DNA of 40,388 bases from Planctomycetota bacterium (GTDB lineage Bacteria > Planctomycetota > UBA1135 > UBA2386): positions 1 to 40,388 of the forward strand of contig JAGQRB010000711.1 in assembly GCA_020425925.1 (NCBI GenBank), read 5' to 3'. Each line of letters opens with the position of its first letter. Position 1 is the first letter of the stretch. The notes below the pieces were generated by a model. It ran no database searches and was not told the origin of the DNA. It worked only from the letters and a program-made list of their open reading frames with translations. A program made the translations under genes and the position numbers. This document shows positions 25,786 to 32,848 of this stretch, one piece after another.

Positions 25786-28764
25786 ATGAATGCCAAGCTC
25801 CTCGTTGTCCTCCTCCTGATCGCCGGCCTCGCGACGGCCGGCTGGTTCGCCTGGGGCGCCGACGGCCCCGCCGCGCCCACGCCCGCTGCGGCCAACGACG
25901 GCGGAGGCGCCGAGTCGGTCACCGGCGACGCGGCGTCGGGGCAGGGCGGTCTCGCAGACACGGCGACGGCCGCCACCCTGGCGTCGACCGCCGAGCCCGG
26001 CGAACGCGTCGAGGCGGCGGGCGCCGACCCGGGTGCCACCGTGGACGGCAACGTGGCGATTCGCGGCCGCCTCGTCGGCGAGAACGACGAGCCGCTGGCT
26101 GCCGTCGAGCTCGCGATCTCCGAGTTCAAGAACCCGGATCGCGCCGAGTTCCTCGGCGGTCGCCGCGATGGTGCGGGTCGGACCGTGACGACCGACGGCG
26201 GCGGCCGTTTCCGCTTCGAGCTCGAGCGCGGCTACAGCGCGTCGCTCGAGCTGCCGAGCGCCGACCTGATCTTCGCCAAGCAGCCTGCGCCGGTGCACAG
26301 CCATCGGGGCAACCAGGATCTCGGTGATCTCGCCGTGCGTCGCAGCGCGACGGTCGGTGGCGTCGTGCGCGACGAGTTCGGCGCGCCGGTCGAAGGAGTC
26401 ACCGTCGCCGCGCACTTCGGCGTCGGAGGGGTCGTCGGTTTCGGCGGATCGTCGAGTGCACCGACCGGCAAGGACGGCGTCTTCCGGGTCGGCAAGCTGC
26501 GGCCCGGCGAGTGGACGCTGCGGACCGCGTCGCCCGGCCACCTGCCGACCACCGAAGGCATCACGGTCGCGGCGGGAGAGCGGCTCGAGGACGTGCAGCT
26601 CACCGTGCGCTCCGGCAGCGCGATCTCGGGCCAGGTCATCGACGATCTCGGCCGGCCGGTGCCGGACTTCAAGGTCGCGGCCAAGCGGATCGAGCGCAGC
26701 GGCGGCGTCGACGTCGAACGCTTCGCCGGCAGCGAGGCGGCGGTCACCGATGCGAGCGGCTTCTTCACGCTTGCGGGGCTGGCGGGCGAGACCGTCACGG
26801 TGCGCGCGTTCGGATCCGGCCACGGCTCGGCGCTCGCCGCCGACGTGCCGATCGGCACCGGAGATCTCGTCATGCGCGTCGACCGGCTGGCGACGATCGA
26901 GGGCGTGCTCAAAGGCGCGGACGGCGCGCCGCTCGAAGGCAGCCGCGTGCGCGCCGTAGCGGCCGCCGACGACTCGATGCTGCGGGCGCACGGTATCGAG
27001 GGTGTGCTGCAGGATCGCGCGCCGAGCGCGAAGACCGCGGCGGACGGTACCTTCCGGATCGAGGGTGTGCCGCCCGGGAAGATCGACCTCACGGCCGAAG
27101 GCGAGCAGCATCGGCCGGCGCGACAGGCGGGCCTGCAGGTCGCGCCGGCACAGCTCGTCAAGGGTGTGCAGCTGGTCGCGGAGCGCGGCGCGGTCGCCCG
27201 CGTCACCGTCGTCGATGCCGACGGCAACAAGGTGGCCGGCGCCAAGGTGCACGCCGAGCGGCCGTCTCCGCAGCACGGCGAGGCCGGCGGTGTGCAGGTG
27301 CGGGCCGAGCGCGTCGAGGACTTCGACGGCGCGGTGCGCGTGTTCGGCGACCGCAGCGAGCTCGCCGCCGGCGAGACCGACGAGAATGGCGTCGTCGTGC
27401 TCGCCGGTCTGCCGGCCGAATCGGTCGTCTTCTCGGCCGAGCATCGCGAGTTCGCGCCGGCGGGTTCGGTGACGCTGCCGCTGAGTCGCAATGCGCGCGT
27501 CGACGTCGACCTCGAGCTGCGCACGCCGGGCTACGCCGAACTGCACGTCCTGGACGCGAGCGGCGAACCGGATGCCGGCGCGAAGTGGGCCGTCCGCGGT
27601 CCGCTGCAGACGCCGGACGAGCACACGGAGAACGGCAAGACCGACGACGAAGGTCGCGCGGTGGTCGGGCCGCTCGCGGCCGGCAACTACGTCGCCGAGC
27701 TGCGGCGTGAGGCCGGTGCGCAGCGGATCGGCGACGCGATGTTCACGATCGACCAGGCCGACCCGTCGATCGCCGGCAGCGAGCAGCGCTTCCGGATCAC
27801 CGCGGGCAAGACCGAGACCGTCGAGCTGCGCCGCCCGCAGCTGACGCGGTTGTTCGGCACCGTGACCGGCGCCGACGGACCGATCGGCGCGGCGGTCGTC
27901 GAGATCGAGAAGGATGCACCGCCGCCGATGCCGGGTCGCCCGAGGATGGTGATGGGCGGTGCCACGCGCAGCGCGACCACCGCGTCGGACGGCACGTTCG
28001 AGATCGCCGACGTCGAGGCCGGCAACTACGTCGTGCGCTACGGGCGCCGTGGTCAGATCGTCAAGGCCGAGGTCCGGCTCGAGGTCGCGCCCGAGTTGCC
28101 CGAGCTGCAGCAGGACCTCGTGCTGCGGGCCGGCCGCGTCCGGGTACAGGCCTGGAGCGAGGCGGAGAATCGACCGATCGCGGGCGCGGAGGTCACGCTG
28201 TCGAAGGCCGGCAGGCAGGGGCCGGGCGGCGGCCGCGAGGTTCGGATGATGATGGTGACGATCTCGACGAGCGACGATCAGAGCAACGACAGCACGATGA
28301 TGACGATCGGCGCGCAGCGTGCGATCACCGATGCCGAAGGCTGGGCCGAGATCGAGGACGTGCCGGTCGGCGAGTACGACCTGCGCATCACCGACGACGC
28401 CCACGTGCCCGGCGAACACCCGGGCATCACGGTCAACGAGCTGCAGACCACCGAGGTCGACCGGGTCATGATGGGGCAGGCCGGGCGCATCCGTGGTCGG
28501 GTGCTCGGCGAGGACGGCAAACCCGTGCGCATGGCGATGGTGTCGCATCGTCCCGCCGACCGCGAGAACGACGCGCCGCCGACGCCCGCGATGGGCGGCA
28601 GCTTCACGATCGACTCGCTGCCGACCGGCCGCCATGTGCTGCGCGCACAGGCGCTGCAGATGGGGCCTGGTGGCGGCGGCCCGCAGGGTTTCGGCCCCGA
28701 GGTCGAGGTCGAGGTCAAGGCCGGCGAGACGGCGACGGTGGATCTCCGGCTGCCGCCGAAGTGA
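25786..28764 (+). CDS. Large exported or anchored protein of nine carboxypeptidase-regulatory-like repeats
   Basis: The 992-residue protein starts with a hydrophobic signal or anchor segment (LLVVLLLIAGLATAGWFAW), then a low-complexity Ala/Gly/Thr stretch (to about 85). After that, I count nine repeats of roughly 90-115 residues. Each opens with a V-x-G-x-V-x-D-x-x-G-x-P-V-x-G-A-x-V type motif, as in CarboxypepD_reg and CnaB-like beta-sandwiches, near residues 91, 190, 280, 371, 471, 584, 689, 785 and 901. Most contain a D-G-x-F-x-I/V strand pair (e.g. TAADGTFRIEGVPPGKIDL). No enzyme motif is seen, so a structural or adhesive role in the envelope is inferred. Its stop overlaps the convergent gene by 50 bases. 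Two operator-like palindromes lie upstream. Confidence 0.8.
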   Translation: MNAKLLVVLLLIAGLATAGWFAWGADGPAAPTPAAANDGGGAESVTGDAASGQGGLADTATAATLASTAEPGERVEAAGADPGATVDGNVAIRGRLVGENDEPLAAVELAISEFKNPDRAEFLGGRRDGAGRTVTTDGGGRFRFELERGYSASLELPSADLIFAKQPAPVHSHRGNQDLGDLAVRRSATVGGVVRDEFGAPVEGVTVAAHFGVGGVVGFGGSSSAPTGKDGVFRVGKLRPGEWTLRTASPGHLPTTEGITVAAGERLEDVQLTVRSGSAISGQVIDDLGRPVPDFKVAAKRIERSGGVDVERFAGSEAAVTDASGFFTLAGLAGETVTVRAFGSGHGSALAADVPIGTGDLVMRVDRLATIEGVLKGADGAPLEGSRVRAVAAADDSMLRAHGIEGVLQDRAPSAKTAADGTFRIEGVPPGKIDLTAEGEQHRPARQAGLQVAPAQLVKGVQLVAERGAVARVTVVDADGNKVAGAKVHAERPSPQHGEAGGVQVRAERVEDFDGAVRVFGDRSELAAGETDENGVVVLAGLPAESVVFSAEHREFAPAGSVTLPLSRNARVDVDLELRTPGYAELHVLDASGEPDAGAKWAVRGPLQTPDEHTENGKTDDEGRAVVGPLAAGNYVAELRREAGAQRIGDAMFTIDQADPSIAGSEQRFRITAGKTETVELRRPQLTRLFGTVTGADGPIGAAVVEIEKDAPPPMPGRPRMVMGGATRSATTASDGTFEIADVEAGNYVVRYGRRGQIVKAEVRLEVAPELPELQQDLVLRAGRVRVQAWSEAENRPIAGAEVTLSKAGRQGPGGGREVRMMMVTISTSDDQSNDSTMMTIGAQRAITDAEGWAEIEDVPVGEYDLRITDDAHVPGEHPGITVNELQTTEVDRVMMGQAGRIRGRVLGEDGKPVRMAMVSHRPADRENDAPPTPAMGGSFTIDSLPTGRHVLRAQALQMGPGGGGPQGFGPEVEVEVKAGETATVDLRLPPK

Positions 28765-30109
28765 GTCGAAACGGCGTCGCCTGCAGCGCCCGCGCGCGCG
28801 CTTCGTGCAGCGCCGCGCGGAACGCCTCGAGGTCGTCGGGATACCGTGTCCGCAATGCCGCGGCGTCGACACCACTGCAGACCGCTCGCAGCCACTGCAG
28901 CCGCGCCTCGACCTCGACGAGCACCGCGGCGCCGCTGTCGGCGCGACCGAGCCGGCCGGCGCTGTCGGCGGCGACCGCGAACGCGAACAGGCGCACCGGA
29001 TAGTCCTTCGGTCGGAACCAGCGTTCGTAGTGGCTCGCGAGCGTGCCGTTGCGCTGCTCGTCGAAGTTGCGCACGACGAGGTGGAGCTCGCAGACGTGCC
29101 GGGCGAGCATGCCGGCGCGGGCGTCGGCGAAGCCCGGCCAGCGCGCCAGCAGGCGTTCGACGTGTTCGACGCCGCGCGCTTCGTGACCGCGGTGGCTCGG
29201 CAGTTCGCGATCGGGCGACCATCCCTTGCCGAGATCGTGGGTCAGTACCGCGAGCAGCACCGCGAAGCGGTCGCGTTCGGGCAGCTCGCAGGTGTTCGCC
29301 GCCGCCCACTCGAGCGCGAGGATGAGGTGTAGCGCCTGCGAGACCTCCGGATGCCAGCGCTGTGGACCGGCGGCGCGGCCGTCGAACTGCCGCGCCAGCT
29401 CCGGCGAGAGCCCCTCGAGCATCGCCTCCTCGTGCAGCTCGAGCAGGCAACGCCCGGGCGAGCGGCAGCGCAGCAGGATCGCGCGCAGCTCGCCGGCGAC
29501 GGCCTCGGGCGGCAGCTGGGCCAGCAGGTCGTCGCGAACCTCGAGTCGACGGACGGCGCGATCGAGCTCGAAGTCGAGTTCGTGCGCCTTGCGGTAGTAG
29601 CGCAGCCAGCGGATCGGGTGTTCGCGGATGCGTTCTGCCGGGTCGCCGATCGCGACGACCCGGCGCCCCTGCCAGTCGCCGAGGCCGTCGTGCGGATCGT
29701 GCGCGATGCCGGTCGCGAGCTCGATCGCGATTCCGCCGATCGTCATGTCGCGCTCGGCGAGGTCTGCGGCGATCCGCGCCGCCAGCAGTTCACCGGTCGG
29801 GTTGCCGCGGAACGAGGTGATCTCGATGCGCTCGCCCGCGAGCGAGAGCGCCAGTGTGCCGCGCGCCACGTTGCCGGTGGTCGTCGGCAGCGACACGCCG
29901 TGCTGCTCGAGGAGCGCGCGCCCGCGTTCGGGATCGACGCCCCAGGCGAGATCGAGGTCGCCCGGTTCGGGGCCCGGGATCGCCGTGCGTTCGCAGCAGA
30001 TGCGCAGTGCGGCCGAGCCGACGATGCAGACGCCGAGTTCGGGCGCGAACAACCACGGCGCCTGCTGCTGCAGGAACGCGATCGGATCGGCGGCCGCCCG
30101 GCCGCTCAT
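28715..30109 (-). CDS. tRNA nucleotidyltransferase/poly(A) polymerase family protein with HD domain
   Basis: The 464 residues show a class II nucleotidyltransferase head: CIVGSAALRI as the G-S-type motif, EPGDLDLAWG with the metal-binding D51-x-D53, and AERDMTIGGIAIEL matching the RRDFTINA-like motif. RIREHPIRWLRYYRKAHEL matches the helical motif after it. A C-terminal HD domain follows with LTHDLGKGW near residue 290 and SHRGHEARGVEHVERLLARW. Multifunctional CCA-adding enzymes have this layout, though the VGGxVRD motif is degenerate here, so CCA addition is probable rather than certain. The ATG at 30109 overlaps the stop of the HEAT protein gene. The C-terminal coding end overlaps the repeat-protein gene by 50 bases. 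Confidence 0.8.
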   Translation of the reverse strand: MSGRAAADPIAFLQQQAPWLFAPELGVCIVGSAALRICCERTAIPGPEPGDLDLAWGVDPERGRALLEQHGVSLPTTTGNVARGTLALSLAGERIEITSFRGNPTGELLAARIAADLAERDMTIGGIAIELATGIAHDPHDGLGDWQGRRVVAIGDPAERIREHPIRWLRYYRKAHELDFELDRAVRRLEVRDDLLAQLPPEAVAGELRAILLRCRSPGRCLLELHEEAMLEGLSPELARQFDGRAAGPQRWHPEVSQALHLILALEWAAANTCELPERDRFAVLLAVLTHDLGKGWSPDRELPSHRGHEARGVEHVERLLARWPGFADARAGMLARHVCELHLVVRNFDEQRNGTLASHYERWFRPKDYPVRLFAFAVAADSAGRLGRADSGAAVLVEVEARLQWLRAVCSGVDAAALRTRYPDDLEAFRAALHEARARALQATPFRLTSAAAGDPPSPSRRP

Positions 30110-30894
30110 TCGAGCTTGTTCTTGTCGAGCCAGATCTTGGCCTCTTTGGCGCTGCTGAACCGCTGTCCGGTGATCGCGAACAACGCCTCCTTGACCTGCA
30201 GGCGCCAGCTGTTCCAGGACTTCCAGCGCGCCTCCCAGTACGCGGCCGGCGGGTTGTTCTGGCCGTGCACGTCGCTCGGGACCGGCTCGTCGATGTTGCG
30301 CAGCAGCACCGGGATCGCCTGCTTCTCCTTGTGTGCGATCACCAGCTCGAGGATCGCTTCCTGCAGCGGCACGCGCTCGATCGCATACTCGCTCTCGAAC
30401 AGCTCGCCGACGGTCTCCCAGTTCTTCGCGGTGTAACCGCACTTCGACAGCGACTTCACGAGGTCGGCCGCGACGTTCGGCTCGGCCTGGACGTCGCCGT
30501 CGTCGAGCAGGTTGACGATGGCGCGATTGCCCTCCTTCGCCGGCTGTCGACCGAGCAGCTCGGCGGCGCGCCGCCGGATCACGACCGACTTGTCGTTCGC
30601 GACGATGTCGGCCAGCGGTTTGACGAATGCCTTGTTGGCGGCGGTCGCGAGCTCGTCGAGCGCGAGGCTGCGGTCGCGCATCGAGCTCGTCTTGGCCTTG
30701 AAGACCTTGGTCAGCGTGCGGACGGCGTCCTTGGCGCGGCGATCGTCCCACTGCTCGACCGGCGGCGCGGCGGCGGGCTTCTCGGCCTCGGCTGCGGGCG
30801 GCTCGCCGGCAGGAGCGGGCGTCGGCTGCGGATCCTGGGCCAGCAGGAACGCGGCGAGCGCCGGAACGGCCAGAGGTCGAAGGGCTGCGAGCAT
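30106..30894 (-). CDS. Exported HEAT-repeat-like protein
   Basis: From the ATG at 30894 the product is 262 residues with a clean signal peptide (MLAALRPLAVPALAAFLLAQ), then a Pro/Ala/Glu-rich linker (to about 50) and paired helices of HEAT type, such as RSLALDELATAANKAFVKPL and RRRAAELLGRQPAKEGNRAI. The last third contains W-rich sequence (YWEARWKSWNSWRLQV) and ends in IWLDKNKLE. HEAT scaffolds mediate protein binding; no partner is evident. An ATG at 30909 is also in frame, but it lies inside the TATGAT box that I take to be the promoter, so 30894 is preferred. The stop overlaps the nucleotidyltransferase start (ATGA). Confidence 0.75.
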   Translation of the reverse strand: MLAALRPLAVPALAAFLLAQDPQPTPAPAGEPPAAEAEKPAAAPPVEQWDDRRAKDAVRTLTKVFKAKTSSMRDRSLALDELATAANKAFVKPLADIVANDKSVVIRRRAAELLGRQPAKEGNRAIVNLLDDGDVQAEPNVAADLVKSLSKCGYTAKNWETVGELFESEYAIERVPLQEAILELVIAHKEKQAIPVLLRNIDEPVPSDVHGQNNPPAAYWEARWKSWNSWRLQVKEALFAITGQRFSSAKEAKIWLDKNKLE

Positions 30895-30904
30895 GGTCCG
30901 GCCG

Positions 30905-30910
30905 ATCATA
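30905..30910 (-). promoter_or_regulatory. Putative -10 box TATGAT before the HEAT gene
   Basis: On the minus strand TATGAT ends 10 bases before the ATG at 30894. It is close to the -10 consensus TATAAT and overlaps the alternative ATG at 30909, which argues against that ATG as the start. Confidence 0.42.
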
Positions 30911-30933
30911 ACGGCAGGTTCGGCCCCGCTCGA

Positions 30934-31911
30934 TCAGGACGGTGGGGCGAGCAGGACTTCGCCGGTCAGGAACGCGACGTAGAGCAGCAGGAACAGCCAC
31001 CCGATCGCGCGCGGAATTCCCTTGGCAACGCGCAGCACGACGAGCAGCGCCACGGCCGACACCGCGGTCACGGTCATCGCGCGCCACTGCGCCGCGAGGT
31101 CGATCGGGAACGGCTGCAGCAGGCCGGCGATCCCGAGCACGGCGCCGACGTTGAAGATGTTGCTGCCGAGCACGTTGCCGATGCAGATCTCGGGCTGGCG
31201 GCGGAGCGCGGCGGCGACCGAGGTCGCGAGTTCGGGCAGGCTGGTGCCGACGGCGACGATCGTCAGCCCGATGAGCCCTTCCGGCATGCCGAGCCGGGCG
31301 GCGATGACGACCGCACCGCCGACGAGCCAGTCGGCGCCGTATTGCAGGCCGAAGAATCCGGCGAACACGAGCGCTAGGTGCAGCACCCAGCCGGCGGCCG
31401 ACGCGACCGGCTGCTGGGCATCGTCGATGCGTTCGGCACGCCGCTCGCGTCGCAGCAATTGCGCGCAGAACGTGACCAACATCGCCAGCATCACGCCGGC
31501 GATCACCGGTTCGATGCCGGTACCGAGCACGAACGGCACCGCGAGCAGCGCGGTCGCGATCAGCAGATAGATCAGCTCGAGCCAGCGCACCTCGAGACGG
31601 ATCGCGCAGATCGCGGCGGCGGCGCCGACGATCAGCAGCGTGTTCGCGGCGTTGCTGCCGAGCACGTTGCTCATCGCGATCTCGGGGCTGTGGTTGCGCG
31701 CCGCGGTCAGACTGACGAGCAGTTCGGGCAGCGAGGTGCCGATCGCGACCAAGGTCAGGCCGACCGCCATCCGGCTCATGCCGAGCACGAGCGCGATCCA
31801 GACCGCGCCGCGCACCAGCAGGTCGGCGCCGACGACGAGCGCCACGAGGCCGGCGGCGATGCCCCAGGCCGGGTAGTCGGCGACCCAGGTCGGTTCCTGC
31901 GCGGCGAGCAT
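30934..31911 (-). CDS. Calcium/sodium antiporter, CaCA superfamily (YrbG-like)
   Basis: The 325-residue membrane protein has the internal duplication of cation/Ca2+ exchangers. The alpha-1 repeat is AIGTSLPELLVSLTAARN with EIAMSNVLGSNAANTLLIVG, and the alpha-2 repeat is AVGTSLPELATSVAAALRR with EICIGNVLGSNIFNVGAVLG. The GTSLPE glutamates and GSN asparagines are the cation-binding residues in the family. About ten hydrophobic segments are visible. It should exchange Ca2+ for Na+ or H+ across the cytoplasmic membrane. A TAGCAT box lies 7 bases before the ATG at 31911, the same arrangement as at the candidate selenoprotein gene. The lipoprotein gene is divergent, 53 bases away. Confidence 0.93.
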   Translation of the reverse strand: MLAAQEPTWVADYPAWGIAAGLVALVVGADLLVRGAVWIALVLGMSRMAVGLTLVAIGTSLPELLVSLTAARNHSPEIAMSNVLGSNAANTLLIVGAAAAICAIRLEVRWLELIYLLIATALLAVPFVLGTGIEPVIAGVMLAMLVTFCAQLLRRERRAERIDDAQQPVASAAGWVLHLALVFAGFFGLQYGADWLVGGAVVIAARLGMPEGLIGLTIVAVGTSLPELATSVAAALRRQPEICIGNVLGSNIFNVGAVLGIAGLLQPFPIDLAAQWRAMTVTAVSAVALLVVLRVAKGIPRAIGWLFLLLYVAFLTGEVLLAPPS

Positions 31912-31918
31912 CCGCGGG

Positions 31919-31924
31919 ATGCTA
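31919..31924 (-). promoter_or_regulatory. Putative -10 box TAGCAT before the antiporter gene
   Basis: On the minus strand TAGCAT ends 7 bases before the ATG at 31911. It is the same hexamer, at almost the same distance, as at 8173-8178. Confidence 0.45.
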
Positions 31925-31964
31925 CGGCTTCAGTTCGCCGATGCCACCGGACGATCAGAGCCCC

Positions 31965-32693
31965 ATGAGGTGCTTCGCGCGGTTCGCTCTGGCGGCGTCA
32001 TTGCTGTCGCTCCCGGGGTGTCTCGAAATCGAGCAGACCGTGACACTGGCCGCCGACGGCAGCGGTCGGCTCGAGTTCGCGATGGCGATGCGCGAGGTCA
32101 CGATCGCCGAAGTGCGGCAGGCGGGTGCGGCCGCGCAGCTCGGCGGTGCCTTCGATCCGACCGCGGTCTTCGACAAGGAGAAGACCGAGCGCGAGCTCGT
32201 CGCCGCAGGTTTCGTTCCCGTCAGCCACGTCGCCGAGCAGAACGGCTCCCGCCGCAACGTGAAGCTCTGCGCGACGTTCGCCGATTTCGCGACTCTGCAG
32301 CGAAACCCCGTGAACGGCACGCAGGCCGAGTGGGAGCTCGCCAAGGGCCCGAAGGCCGGCACGGCGAAGCTGACGTTCTATCCGCAAGGTCGCGCTGCCT
32401 GGATCGCGGCGCGCGACAAGGCCGAACAGCTGCGCGACGAGGTCGATCCGATCGTCGCCGAGTTCTTCCGCAAGCGGCAGCAGCAGCTCGCCGGCCTCGA
32501 CCTCGCGCTCCGCATCGCGGTGCCGGGCGAGGTCTACATGTGGACCAAGAACATGTCGAAGACCGGCGAACGCGAGGTCACGGCGCACGTCCGGGCCGCG
32601 GACATCAGGACGCCGGAGGATCTCGTCCGGCGCCTGGCACCGCGTTTCGAGCTGATCTTCGACGCGCGCGGTCTCGATCTGGCACTCGAGTAG
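31965..32693 (+). CDS. Putative lipoprotein (LppM/DUF3153-like)
   Basis: From the ATG at 31965 the 242-residue product has a lipoprotein signal peptide with lipobox LPGC (Cys19). The mature start, CLEIEQTVTLAADGSGRLEF, resembles lipoproteins of the LppM/DUF3153 type, in which a C-x-x-x-x-x-x-x-x-x-x-D-G-S-G strand opens a beta-rich domain. There is a charged helix near the middle (AWIAARDKAEQLRDEVD). No catalytic motif is visible. The frame begins eight codons earlier (ATG 31941), but those residues would precede the signal peptide. It lies upstream of the VIT-VWA gene on the same strand, 155 bases away. Confidence 0.72.
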   Translation: MRCFARFALAASLLSLPGCLEIEQTVTLAADGSGRLEFAMAMREVTIAEVRQAGAAAQLGGAFDPTAVFDKEKTERELVAAGFVPVSHVAEQNGSRRNVKLCATFADFATLQRNPVNGTQAEWELAKGPKAGTAKLTFYPQGRAAWIAARDKAEQLRDEVDPIVAEFFRKRQQQLAGLDLALRIAVPGEVYMWTKNMSKTGEREVTAHVRAADIRTPEDLVRRLAPRFELIFDARGLDLALE

Positions 32694-32712
32694 GGCTCGG
32701 GTCGCGCTTGTC

Positions 32713-32728
32713 GTTTCGCCGGCGAAAC
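32713..32728. promoter_or_regulatory. Perfect 16-bp palindrome GTTTCGCCGGCGAAAC
   Basis: The palindrome lies in the 155-base gap between the lipoprotein stop and the VIT-VWA start, 120 bases before that start. It may be an operator, or the stem of a terminator without a U-tract; GCGAAAC recurs at 32748-32754. The rest of the gap shows no other clear element apart from the ribosome site AGAAAGG before 32849. Confidence 0.3.
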
Positions 32729-32848
32729 ACCGCCGACGGCGGCGACTGCGAAACGCCTGCTCCGGGAACCCGCGGCGCGACATCGCGTTGGGGAGCCGCC
32801 GCGGTACGTCGCGTGCATGGGCGCGAGATCCCGCAGAAAGGTGTCCCG

